Of a DNA stretch of 7,004 nt, positions 1-6,402 are shown piece after piece; the first letter of the stretch is position 1, and every line of letters starts with the position of its first letter. Below the pieces are notes generated by a model. The model was not told where the DNA came from, made no database searches, and saw only the letters and a program-made list of their open reading frames with translations. Source of the stretch: an uncultured Novosphingobium sp. (lineage in GTDB: Bacteria > Pseudomonadota > Alphaproteobacteria > Sphingomonadales > Sphingomonadaceae); the NCBI GenBank assembly GCA_946886365.1, contig CAMPIM010000143.1, forward strand, positions 1-7,004. Reading direction: 5' to 3'. The translations under genes and the position numbers were made by a program.

Positions 1-2529
1 GACGGTGATGCCATAGGTCCGCGGTTCGGCATAATATCCCCCCGCATAGCCGAGCTGGCCGAAGTCGATGCCGCGAGCAAAATCCTTCGCGTTGGTGAGG
101 TTCTTCACCCACAGGCGGACTTCGCCTTCGCCCGTCCCCAGCGGAATGCCGTCAACGCTGATCTGTGCATCGATCAGGTCGATATTATCGCCCTTGATCT
201 GTTCGTTGAACGGCGAACCGAGGCTGCTGCTGAAATTATATTTGCCGTCTTCATGTGTATAGCCGATCCGGCCGCGCAGGGTGGCATTGCCCCAGTTCAG
301 CGGGAACTGCGCGTTCAGTGCGACATTGGCGGTCAGCGGTGACGTATAGCCGGGCGTTGCGATCGACGCGATATTGACCGGAGGCTCCCCGGCTACAGGC
401 GACTGTCCGGCCAGGAACTCCTTATATTTTATGTCGATATAGCCGATGCTGCCATCGATCGAGAAGTTGTCGGAAAGGACTGCCTGCGCTTCCGCTTCCA
501 CGCCGTTATAAACGACCTTGCCCGCGTTGATGATGCGGGTGGCGAACGTGCCCGCTGGAGCGTCGGTAACGGGGCCGATGACAGCGAGGTTGTCGTAGAT
601 GTTGTGATAGGCCGCGACGTTCAGGCGCAGGCGGCGGTTGAACAATTCCGTCTTTGCGCCGATTTCGTAGGAGGTCACCTTCTCGGGTTCGAAGCTGCCC
701 AGCTGGTTCGTGCCGGTGAGTGCGGGGTCCTGAGAATTGAAGCCACCCGAGCGATAGCCGGTGGCGGCGCGCGCATAGAGGTTGATGCCATCGGCGACGT
801 CGTAACCGGCCATCAGGTTCCAGGTGAACTTGCTGAACTTGGCAGCGCCATATTCCGGGACGGGAGGCGGGGCTGCGCCGTTCTGGAGACGGATCATCTT
901 CTTTTCGTCCCAGGTGTAGCGGCCGCCAGCAGTCAGGCGGATGCCGCTGTCACGGCCACCCGGATAGAAGGTGAACTGGCCGTAGAGTGCGGTGCTCTCG
1001 CTCGATGTCGTGTAGTTAAGCCGGGCAAGCGTCTGGACGAGCCGGTAACGGGCCGGATTGGCTGCGGCGAAGCCCGGTCCGAGAGGACCGAAATTGGCGA
1101 GGAAGACCGAATTGGTGTCGAGGATGAAGCCGCTATTTTGACGACCATTCTCGGACCCCTTCTCCCAGAAGTAGAAGCCGCCGACGACCCAGTCCAGCGA
1201 GCTACTGTCGCCGGAAATTTCAATTTCCTGGCTGAACTGCTTGTGGCGCCGCTTATTGTCTACGAAGAACAAATCCTGGCTGACTGTCGGCACCGGCGCT
1301 GCGGAAATGAACGGAATGGCGGCAGCCGGTATGGTGGGAATTTGTTGAAGCAGGAATGCAGGCATGCCGTTGAATAGTGTCGCGTTGGAGAAGGCCGGGC
1401 CGCTGAACGCGCCGATCCCGTCCAGATCGGTGACGCCGTCGCTGTTCCAGAAACGATAGCCCGTTGTCGTCTTGACCTTGAAGCCACCAAAGTCATTCTG
1501 AACTTGCAGATTATGGCCCCAAGTCTTGTCGGTAGCGCTGCTGAGGATGTTGTTGCAGACCTTATGCCGATAGGTGCGCGAGGGGACCGCCAGTGCCGCG
1601 CATTCCGGGTCCGCGAAGGTTGCCCCCGCCAGATATTGGGCTACCGGCGCCTGCTGCGTCACCACCGCCAGCCGACCATCGACAGTGATCGGGGCGTTGG
1701 GCGTACCATCCGCCACGTGGGTCAGGATGAAGGGGAGCGGCGTGCCCTTGATACGGTTCCAGTCGAAAACATATTGGATGCTGCCGGTCCCGCCCAGGTC
1801 GATTTTGGCGCCAGCGCGAAACGCATCTGACTTGCGCGCACCCGGATCGCGGGAGTCGCGGGGTTGCAGGATGTTGTCGATAACCCCGTCGCGTTCACTG
1901 TGGCTGTAGGAGAAGGTGGTCGAGATGCCTGCAATCTCACCCGGATCGACGGAGATCTTGCCGTTCCACGCGTTGAAATTGCCATAGCCAGCCTCCGCCT
2001 TCAGCCGGAAGGTGGACGAAGGCGCGCGGGAAATGAAGTGGATCGCGCCGCCCGTCGTGTTGCGGCCGAACAGGGTGCCCTGCGGCCCGCGCAGCACCTC
2101 CACCCGCTCAATGTCCATGACGCTGAGGCCCATGGCGCCGCCGCGCGCGATATACACGCCATCCACGTAAAGGCCGTTGGCTGCATCGATGCCGAAGCTC
2201 TCGCTGCCGCCGTTCGAGATGCCGCGCATGGAAAAGACGGCCGCGCTGTTGCTGGTGGTGCCCTGCGTCACGACGACGTTGGGCGCAAGGCCGCTCAGAT
2301 CCCGGCTGTCACGAATGCCGAGCTGTTCCACCTTTTCGGAACTGATCGCGCTGATGGCGATGGGGACATCCTGAAGATTCTGGGCGCGCTTCTGGGCAGT
2401 GACGACGATTTCATCGAGGCCCGGCTCCGAAGGTGTCGCGGTGGTCTGCGCCATTGATTGGCTGGCAAGAGCCAGGCCGCTGACCCCGATGATCAGTTGT
2501 AGCGCTGCACATGTATATGTCTTGGCCAT
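1..2529 (-). CDS. TonB-dependent outer-membrane receptor (C-terminal end cut by window)
   Basis: The reading frame is open for 843 codons from ATG at 2529 to the window edge. Residues 1-27 form a signal peptide (basic K3, a hydrophobic stretch around residues 8-22, likely cleavage after S25-M26-A27). A TonB box DEIVVTA lies at residues 39-45. The plug domain follows, with YVDG at 121-124 and the family hallmark RGPQGTLFGRNTTGGA at 147-162. The rest reads as alternating aromatic-rich beta-strands of the 22-strand barrel, and the last visible residues (PRTYGITV) match the final strand, so only a few residues should be missing. Such receptors use TonB-ExbBD energy to import substrates across the outer membrane. 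Lying beside catabolic genes rather than siderophore genes, this one more likely imports a carbon source than iron, but that is inference. ATG 2544 is in frame, but it lies next to and overlaps the ribosome binding site, so ATG 2529 is preferred. No frameshift was seen. Confidence 0.95.
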   Translation of the reverse strand, partial: MAKTYTCAALQLIIGVSGLALASQSMAQTTATPSEPGLDEIVVTAQKRAQNLQDVPIAISAISSEKVEQLGIRDSRDLSGLAPNVVVTQGTTSNSAAVFSMRGISNGGSESFGIDAANGLYVDGVYIARGGAMGLSVMDIERVEVLRGPQGTLFGRNTTGGAIHFISRAPSSTFRLKAEAGYGNFNAWNGKISVDPGEIAGISTTFSYSHSERDGVIDNILQPRDSRDPGARKSDAFRAGAKIDLGGTGSIQYVFDWNRIKGTPLPFILTHVADGTPNAPITVDGRLAVVTQQAPVAQYLAGATFADPECAALAVPSRTYRHKVCNNILSSATDKTWGHNLQVQNDFGGFKVKTTTGYRFWNSDGVTDLDGIGAFSGPAFSNATLFNGMPAFLLQQIPTIPAAAIPFISAAPVPTVSQDLFFVDNKRRHKQFSQEIEISGDSSSLDWVVGGFYFWEKGSENGRQNSGFILDTNSVFLANFGPLGPGFAAANPARYRLVQTLARLNYTTSSESTALYGQFTFYPGGRDSGIRLTAGGRYTWDEKKMIRLQNGAAPPPVPEYGAAKFSKFTWNLMAGYDVADGINLYARAATGYRSGGFNSQDPALTGTNQLGSFEPEKVTSYEIGAKTELFNRRLRLNVAAYHNIYDNLAVIGPVTDAPAGTFATRIINAGKVVYNGVEAEAQAVLSDNFSIDGSIGYIDIKYKEFLAGQSPVAGEPPVNIASIATPGYTSPLTANVALNAQFPLNWGNATLRGRIGYTHEDGKYNFSSSLGSPFNEQIKGDNIDLIDAQISVDGIPLGTGEGEVRLWVKNLTNAKDFARGIDFGQLGYAGGYYAEPRTYGITV

Positions 2530-2641
2530 CAATATCTCTCCCATAGATATAATAAGGTTTTTAGTTGTGACGAATGCGACCGCGCTGAAGTCTATTTGCG
2601 TGTTCCGGACTATTCAGTTCTGGATGCCGCTGGTTTGGGCC
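2530..2641 (-). other. Gap between the SDR stop and the receptor start
   Basis: This 112-bp spacer contains no convincing gene and no hairpin followed by a T-run that would act as a terminator for the SDR gene. Read on the minus strand, the part nearest the receptor is AT-rich, with a TTATTATAT stretch (about 2547-2555) that could be a -10 element, but no good -35 partner is visible. Read-through from the SDR gene and a separate receptor promoter are both possible. Confidence 0.4.
2536..2542 (-). promoter_or_regulatory. Ribosome binding site of the TonB-dependent receptor
   Basis: On the minus strand GGGAGAG stands 6 nt before ATG 2529. It fixes that start over the in-frame ATG at 2544, whose last base is the first G of this motif. 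Confidence 0.7.
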
Positions 2642-3415
2642 TTAGCTGGGCATGTAAAGTTGAGCCGCCTTCCCGCCATCGACGGGTAGAGCTGTTCCCG
2701 TGATGTAACTTGCAGCGTCGGACAGCATGAAGACGATGGCATGAGCCAATTCTTCGGGCTGGCCCCCACGCTGCATGGGTATGGCGGCTGTTATACGGGT
2801 GGCAGTGTCCGCTGCGCGTGCCGAAAAAAGTTCAGTTGGTGCTGTTTGCACCTGGCCGGGAATGATCGCGTTTATCCTGATTCCGAGTGGCGCAGCCTCC
2901 ATCGCGGCGGCGGCGGTGAAGTGGACGAGCGCAGCCTTTGAGGCGGAATAGCTTGCCATGTTCACGGTCGCGCGGATGCCGCAGGTCGAGGCGATGTTGA
3001 CGATCGATCCCTTGCCCGCCTGAGCCATCACTTTCAGGGCGGCCTTGGTGCTGACGAAGGCGGCGTCGCTGTTGACGGCAAAATCCTTGCGCCAATGTTC
3101 CAGCGTCAGTTTGCTGATCGGCGCATAATGGGTGGACATGGCGTTGTTCACCAGCATGTCGAGGCGCCCATATTTTTGCGCGGTGCCTTCGACCATCGCC
3201 GCAAGGGCATCGGTGTCAGTGACGTCGAGCTGGATTGCTTCGATCCGGCCGCCTTGTGCAGAGATGCTGTCGCGCGCGCTGTCGAGTAGCGCTTTCCTGC
3301 GGCCGCAAATGACGACCTGCGCGCCGCGCTGTGCCAACAAGGTGGCGGTCGCGAGGCCGATGCCATCGCTGCCGCCCGTGATGATGGCGACGCGGCCTTG
3401 AAAATCCTCGCTCAT
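2642..3415 (-). CDS. Classical short-chain dehydrogenase/reductase (SDR), probably NADP(H)-linked
   Basis: The 257-residue product has the usual length and all core marks of a classical SDR. The Rossmann nucleotide loop is TGGSDGIG at 13-20 and the NNA motif is at 90-92. The catalytic tetrad is N115, S143, Y156 and K160 (Y-S-A-S-K), and the PG motif after beta-6 is at 186-187. The second strand ends in C37-G38-R39-R40 rather than an aspartate, which in this family favours NADP(H) over NAD(H). The C-terminal VDGG is typical. The enzyme should be cytosolic and interconvert a hydroxyl and a keto group; the substrate cannot be read from sequence. The usual NNAG has M93 in place of glycine, a minor deviation. 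ATG 3415 is the first start after an in-frame stop at 3431-3433, so the start is secure. The receptor gene follows in the same direction and the ligase operon diverges upstream, suggesting a role in the same catabolic pathway. Confidence 0.95.
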   Translation of the reverse strand: MSEDFQGRVAIITGGSDGIGLATATLLAQRGAQVVICGRRKALLDSARDSISAQGGRIEAIQLDVTDTDALAAMVEGTAQKYGRLDMLVNNAMSTHYAPISKLTLEHWRKDFAVNSDAAFVSTKAALKVMAQAGKGSIVNIASTCGIRATVNMASYSASKAALVHFTAAAAMEAAPLGIRINAIIPGQVQTAPTELFSARAADTATRITAAIPMQRGGQPEELAHAIVFMLSDAASYITGTALPVDGGKAAQLYMPS

Positions 3416-3428
3416 TCGACGTCCAGAA

Positions 3429-3436
3429 CCTCACCT
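3429..3436 (-). promoter_or_regulatory. Probable ribosome binding site of the SDR gene
   Basis: On the minus strand AGGTGAGG lies 13 nt before ATG 3415. The spacing is longer than ideal, but no better purine-rich stretch is closer, and the preceding in-frame stop leaves no other start. Confidence 0.45.
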
Positions 3437-3491
3437 AAACAGAATCACACTCTTGCCGAAACCGGTGCGATGCGACTCAGGATCATGCAGA

Positions 3492-3523
3492 ATTCGTAAT
3501 TTGTAAATCTATAAATTCCGAAT
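3492..3523. repeat. Near-perfect inverted repeat, candidate operator
   Basis: The left arm ATTCGTAATTT (3492-3502) and right arm AAATTCCGAAT (3513-3523) are reverse complements at 10 of 11 positions, with a 10-bp spacer. The arm centres are 21 bp apart, two helical turns, which suits a dimeric regulator binding one DNA face. There is no T-run, and the site lies well upstream of both start codons (about 77 bp from the SDR and 328 bp from the ligase), so it is unlikely to be a terminator. The regulator is not encoded in the window and its family cannot be told. Confidence 0.6.
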
Positions 3524-3600
3524 ATGGATGTTTCGGGGCGTCGCAATGAATATATGACGGCTTCGGAATGATGCTGCGATCCGCCATTGCCTAAGCCGGG

Positions 3601-3714
3601 ATTACGCGAAAATCATTTTGGTTTCAGGGTATTTCAGCGACTTCCTCGCTTGCGTAAGCAGTATGGATGATCGTCTGAAACATGCGGAAAAATAATATTG
3701 TTGAATTACGCGAA
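3601..3714. repeat. Repeated 10-mer ATTACGCGAA in the control region
   Basis: ATTACGCGAA occurs at 3601-3610 and exactly again at 3705-3714, 104 bp apart on the same strand. The second copy reads AATTACGCGAAT with its flanks, which resembles the reverse complement of the left arm of the inverted repeat (AAATTACGAAT) with two extra bases. These may be further half-sites for the same regulator, or chance matches in AT-rich DNA. Confidence 0.35.
3621..3681. repeat. TTTCAG direct repeat with inverted third copy
   Basis: TTTCAG occurs at 3622-3627 and 3632-3637, exactly one helical turn apart. The reverse complement of GTTTCAG (3621-3627) appears as CTGAAAC at 3675-3681. The motif is short, so this is weak evidence for a binding site. 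Confidence 0.25.
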
Positions 3715-3842
3715 TGACGGAATAAAGTCGGCCTCAACAAAAGCAGGCGACGAGTCGAGGATAGAGGATGTCGGGAACGCGCGGGGGCTGCGGCTCCGGC
3801 GCCAACTCTCGTCGAGAAATTCCACGGCGGTAGAGTGATCCC

Positions 3843-3847
3843 AAGGA
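3843..3847 (+). promoter_or_regulatory. Ribosome binding site of the CoA ligase
   Basis: AAGGA lies 4 nt before ATG 3852. An in-frame TAG at 3831-3833 and no start codon between it and 3852 make this start unambiguous. Confidence 0.6.
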
Positions 3848-3851
3848 TAGC

Positions 3852-5501
3852 ATGAGCAAGATCGACCCAATTTTCGCGACAGTCACCGCGCCAGGAACGC
3901 CTTTTGAGATTGGCGAGCAGGATGGGCTGCGTTTTTTCGTGAACGCGCCGTCGGACCTCAATCAATTGATAGAAGGGGCGTGCCGCTTTGGAGAGCAGGT
4001 CTGTATCGTTGATTTCGACGGGCCGGAGGGTGAGCGGCGGTTGAGCTTTGCGGACATGTTCGCTTGGCGGGATCAGTTGGCAGCCCGATTGGGCATAGAT
4101 CGGGGGCAGCGGGTCGCAATCTGCATGCGCAACCGCGCCGAGTGGATGGTGGCGTTTCTGGCGGTTGTGAAGCAGGGCGGCGTTGCGGCGTTGCTCAACA
4201 GCCGCGGGTCGCCCGCCGAACTTCATGCCATGGTCGAGGAGGTTACGCCGGATCTTGTTCTGGCGGACACTGAAAGAGCGGCGTTGCTGCGCGACGGAGG
4301 CTATGCGGGGCGTCTGATCGACGTGACGCAGCCGTTGGGTGATGAGACGTCACCGATCGCGAATAATGCGGCTGCGGAACCGGGCGATCCGTGCGCCATA
4401 TTGTTCACGTCGGGAACGACCGGGCGGGTAAAGGGCGCGGTGCTTTCACACCGCAGCCTGATTACCGGATTGCTGGGCACGCAGCTGACCGGCATGATGG
4501 TGCTGCACAATATGGCGCGTGAATATGGGGTTCCGGTGGAGGCCATCGCAGCGCGGGTGCCGCCTCAGGCTATTTTGCTGGTTTATCCTCTGTTCCACAT
4601 TTCGGGGCTGGGCGCTGGCTTCCTTGCACCGTTGCTATCGGGCGGCAAGATCGTCGTCATGCGCCGCTGGGATGCGGAAGAGGCTGTGCGCCTGATCGAG
4701 CGGGAGCGGGTGACGCAGCTTTCCACCGTTCCCACCATGCTGTGGGACATGGTGCATCGCGCGCGAAGCAAGGAGGCTGACCTTAGTTCCGTGCGGAACA
4801 TCGGATCGGGCGGGCAGGCGCTGCCGCTCAACCTGCTTGAGGAAGTGCGCAAGCTCTGCCCGCATGCGATGATAGGGACCGGCTATGGCATGACGGAAAC
4901 ATCGGGCGCGATCGCGCAGGCTGTGGGAGCGGACTTTCTGGCTGCTCGTGCTTCGGCGGGACGGGTGTTGCCGCTGGTAGACTTGCGGATCGAGCGCGAG
5001 GACGGCGCGGTCTGTGGTCCGAATGAAACCGGCGAGATCATCGTGCGCAGTGCCATGATCATGAATGGCTACTGGAACAGGCCGGAGGATACGGCAAAGA
5101 GCCTTACGCCCGATGGCTGGCTGCGCACTGGTGACATCGGCTATCAGGATGAGGAAGGTTACATCTTCATCGTTGACCGCGCCAAGGACATGGTGATTTC
5201 AGGCGGCGAGAATATCTATTGCGCCGAAGTCGAGCGCGTCCTGAGCGAAATGCCGCAGATCACCGAATGCGCGACCTTTGGGATCGCGGACGATCGACTG
5301 GGCGAGGCGCTGGTCGCGGTGGTTCAGGCGGATGGTCTGGATGAACGCAGCATCATCGATTGGGTGGCGGGCAGGCTTGCACCCTATAAGGCGCCGGTGC
5401 GCGTCGCCTTTTCGGCCAAGCCCCTGCCGCGCAACCAGTCGCAGAAAATCAACAAGATCGCGCTTCGTGCGCTGTGGCCCGAGCTGGCCGAAAACAACTG
5501 A
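3852..5501 (+). CDS. AMP-forming acyl-/aryl-CoA ligase (class I adenylate-forming enzyme)
   Basis: At 549 residues this is a full-length ANL-superfamily ligase, which adenylates a carboxylic acid with ATP and then forms its CoA thioester. Core motifs appear in order. The ATP loop TSGTTGRVKG is at 186-195, with V193 where proline is usual. GYGMTETSG is at 344-352, GWLRTGD at 422-428 (D428 binds ribose), and the hinge region DRAKDMVISGGENIY at 442-456. The C-terminal PLPRNQSQKINK at 524-535 carries the catalytic lysine K532; the residue before it is Q531 instead of the usual glycine. No signal peptide or membrane segment is seen, so it is cytosolic. The substrate is not determined by these motifs: fatty, cyclic, aromatic and steroid side-chain acids are all handled by relatives. 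It is the first gene of a plus-strand operon with an amidohydrolase-fold protein and a Rieske oxygenase, so the acid is probably a catabolic intermediate. Confidence 0.93.
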   Translation: MSKIDPIFATVTAPGTPFEIGEQDGLRFFVNAPSDLNQLIEGACRFGEQVCIVDFDGPEGERRLSFADMFAWRDQLAARLGIDRGQRVAICMRNRAEWMVAFLAVVKQGGVAALLNSRGSPAELHAMVEEVTPDLVLADTERAALLRDGGYAGRLIDVTQPLGDETSPIANNAAAEPGDPCAILFTSGTTGRVKGAVLSHRSLITGLLGTQLTGMMVLHNMAREYGVPVEAIAARVPPQAILLVYPLFHISGLGAGFLAPLLSGGKIVVMRRWDAEEAVRLIERERVTQLSTVPTMLWDMVHRARSKEADLSSVRNIGSGGQALPLNLLEEVRKLCPHAMIGTGYGMTETSGAIAQAVGADFLAARASAGRVLPLVDLRIEREDGAVCGPNETGEIIVRSAMIMNGYWNRPEDTAKSLTPDGWLRTGDIGYQDEEGYIFIVDRAKDMVISGGENIYCAEVERVLSEMPQITECATFGIADDRLGEALVAVVQADGLDERSIIDWVAGRLAPYKAPVRVAFSAKPLPRNQSQKINKIALRALWPELAENN

Positions 5502-5503
5502 AC

Positions 5504-5508
5504 AGGAG
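5504..5508 (+). promoter_or_regulatory. Ribosome binding site of the amidohydrolase-fold gene
   Basis: AGGAG ends 7 nt before ATG 5516 and lies just after the ligase stop codon. It decides the start at 5516 over GTG 5474 inside the ligase gene and ATG 5522. Confidence 0.75.
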
Positions 5509-5515
5509 AGTTCCC

Positions 5516-6385
5516 ATGGGCATGCCCAAGGACATAAAGATAATCGATTGCATGCTGGGTATTCCGGACGCCGAAGACCGTTCGGCCTGGTTCGATCCCT
5601 TCCGCCCGCTGATCAAGGATCAGCAGACGCTGCAGCAGTTCGCCATGCCGGCGCAATATATGTTCAAGGACATTCCGCAGACCGGCAAGGTCGATGATTT
5701 CGTGTCCTGGACTGTCGAGCAGATGGACCAATATGGCATCGACAAGGCGCTGGTTGGATGGAATGACAATGCGACGTCCTACCGTGCGAAGGAAATGTAC
5801 GGCGACCGCTTCTTCTTCGACCTGCCCTGCGATCCGAACAATGGCATGGAGGAAGTAAAGCGGATCAAGCGCATCCATGCCGAAGTCGGGCTGTCGGCGA
5901 TCAGCGTGTTCCCGGCGGGTACGCTGCCGCAGGTGGCGATCAATCATAAATATATGTTCCCGCTCTACACGGTTGCCGCCGAACTGGGTCTGCCTGTGCT
6001 GCTCAATGCCGGTATTCCGGGTCCGCGTATTCCGATGGAGACGCAAAAGGTCGAGCATCTGGACGAGGTTTGCTGGTTCTTCCCTGACCTGAAGGTCGTC
6101 ATGCGCCATGGCGCGGAGCCGTGGGAAGCTTTGGCGGTCAAGCTGATGCTCAAATGGCCGAACCTCTATTATTCGACGAGCGCCTTCGCGCCCAAGCACT
6201 ATCCAAAGGCGATCATCGACTACGCCAACACGCGTGGCGCCGACAAGATCATCTATGCCGGATATTTCCCCATGGGTCTAAGCCTGGAGAGGATATTCAG
6301 CGACATGCAGAACGTCCCCTTCAAGGACGAAGTGTGGCCGAAATTCCTGCGCGAAAACGCCCTCAAGGTCTTTGACCTCAAATAA
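5516..6385 (+). CDS. Amidohydrolase-2 (ACMSD-like) fold protein lacking most metal ligands
   Basis: The 289-residue product follows the pattern of the amidohydrolase-2 family (ACMSD, resorcylate and 5-carboxyvanillate decarboxylases, related hydratases). It has an IID strand at 9-11, a mid-protein GLPVLLN strand at 158-164, LKVVMRHGAEPWE at 192-204 and IIYAGYFPMG at 245-254. Active members bind a metal through HxH after the first strand, two further histidines and a late aspartate. Here the HxH positions are M13 and G15, the first later histidine is N164, and the aspartate of the usual GSDYP is Y250. Only H198 remains. The fold is clear, but classic metal-dependent hydrolysis or decarboxylation is doubtful. 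The start at 5516 has a good ribosome site; the upstream GTG 5474 would overlap the ligase and has none. The 14-bp gap to the ligase and 17-bp gap to the Rieske gene indicate co-transcription. It could be an altered lyase or hydratase, or a non-catalytic partner. Confidence 0.85.
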   Translation: MGMPKDIKIIDCMLGIPDAEDRSAWFDPFRPLIKDQQTLQQFAMPAQYMFKDIPQTGKVDDFVSWTVEQMDQYGIDKALVGWNDNATSYRAKEMYGDRFFFDLPCDPNNGMEEVKRIKRIHAEVGLSAISVFPAGTLPQVAINHKYMFPLYTVAAELGLPVLLNAGIPGPRIPMETQKVEHLDEVCWFFPDLKVVMRHGAEPWEALAVKLMLKWPNLYYSTSAFAPKHYPKAIIDYANTRGADKIIYAGYFPMGLSLERIFSDMQNVPFKDEVWPKFLRENALKVFDLK

Positions 6386-6390
6386 TCTGA

Positions 6391-6395
6391 CGGAG
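6391..6395 (+). promoter_or_regulatory. Ribosome binding site of the Rieske oxygenase
   Basis: CGGAG precedes ATG 6403 by 7 nt within the 17-bp gap after the amidohydrolase stop. An in-frame TGA at 6388-6390 excludes an earlier start. Confidence 0.6.
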
Positions 6396-6402
6396 CCTTT
6401 CC

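Larger units (their letters stand above)
3416..3851. promoter_or_regulatory. Divergent intergenic control region
   Basis: The 436 bp separate the minus-strand SDR-receptor block from the plus-strand ligase operon, so at least one promoter per side should lie here. The middle (about 3480-3740) is visibly richer in A and T than the flanking genes. It contains a strong inverted repeat (3492-3523), a repeated 10-mer (3601 and 3705) and TTTCAG repeats, listed separately. Candidate -10 elements are TAATAT at 3693-3698 (plus) and TATAGA at 3508-3513 (minus, inside the inverted repeat), but neither has a clear TTGACA-like -35 box. No credible small gene was found; the minus-strand open frame crossing 3624-4226 is a shadow of the ligase. 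Confidence 0.65.

Noticed and set aside
604..1377. Plus-strand open frame of 257 codons
   Set aside because: It lies wholly antisense to the receptor gene, whose frame is continuous and has clear family motifs. The predicted protein has no recognisable domain and reflects GC-rich codon bias.
1864..2457. Plus-strand open frame of 197 codons
   Set aside because: It is antisense to the signal peptide, plug and early barrel of the receptor, has no ribosome site or known motif, and is a shadow.
3636..3650. Small hairpin AGCGA-cttcc-TCGCT as a possible terminator or regulatory RNA
   Set aside because: The arms are only 5 bp, no T-run follows, and it sits between divergent promoters where no terminator is expected.
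3691..3728. Sigma-70-like promoter (TAATAT at 3693, or TTGAAT at 3701 with TAAAGT at 3723)
   Set aside because: Neither pairing has two good hexamers at standard spacing, so no specific promoter is called.
3624..4226. Minus-strand open frame of 200 codons crossing the intergenic region
   Set aside because: More than half overlaps the ligase N-terminus antisense, the protein has no family features, and it would span the putative promoter.
5474..5515. GTG 5474 as start of the amidohydrolase-fold gene
   Set aside because: It lies inside the ligase gene without a ribosome site, whereas ATG 5516 has AGGAG at ideal spacing.
5384..6199. Minus-strand open frame of 271 codons
   Set aside because: It is antisense to the ligase end and the amidohydrolase-fold gene, both with convincing motifs; low-complexity R/H/L-rich composition is typical of a shadow.
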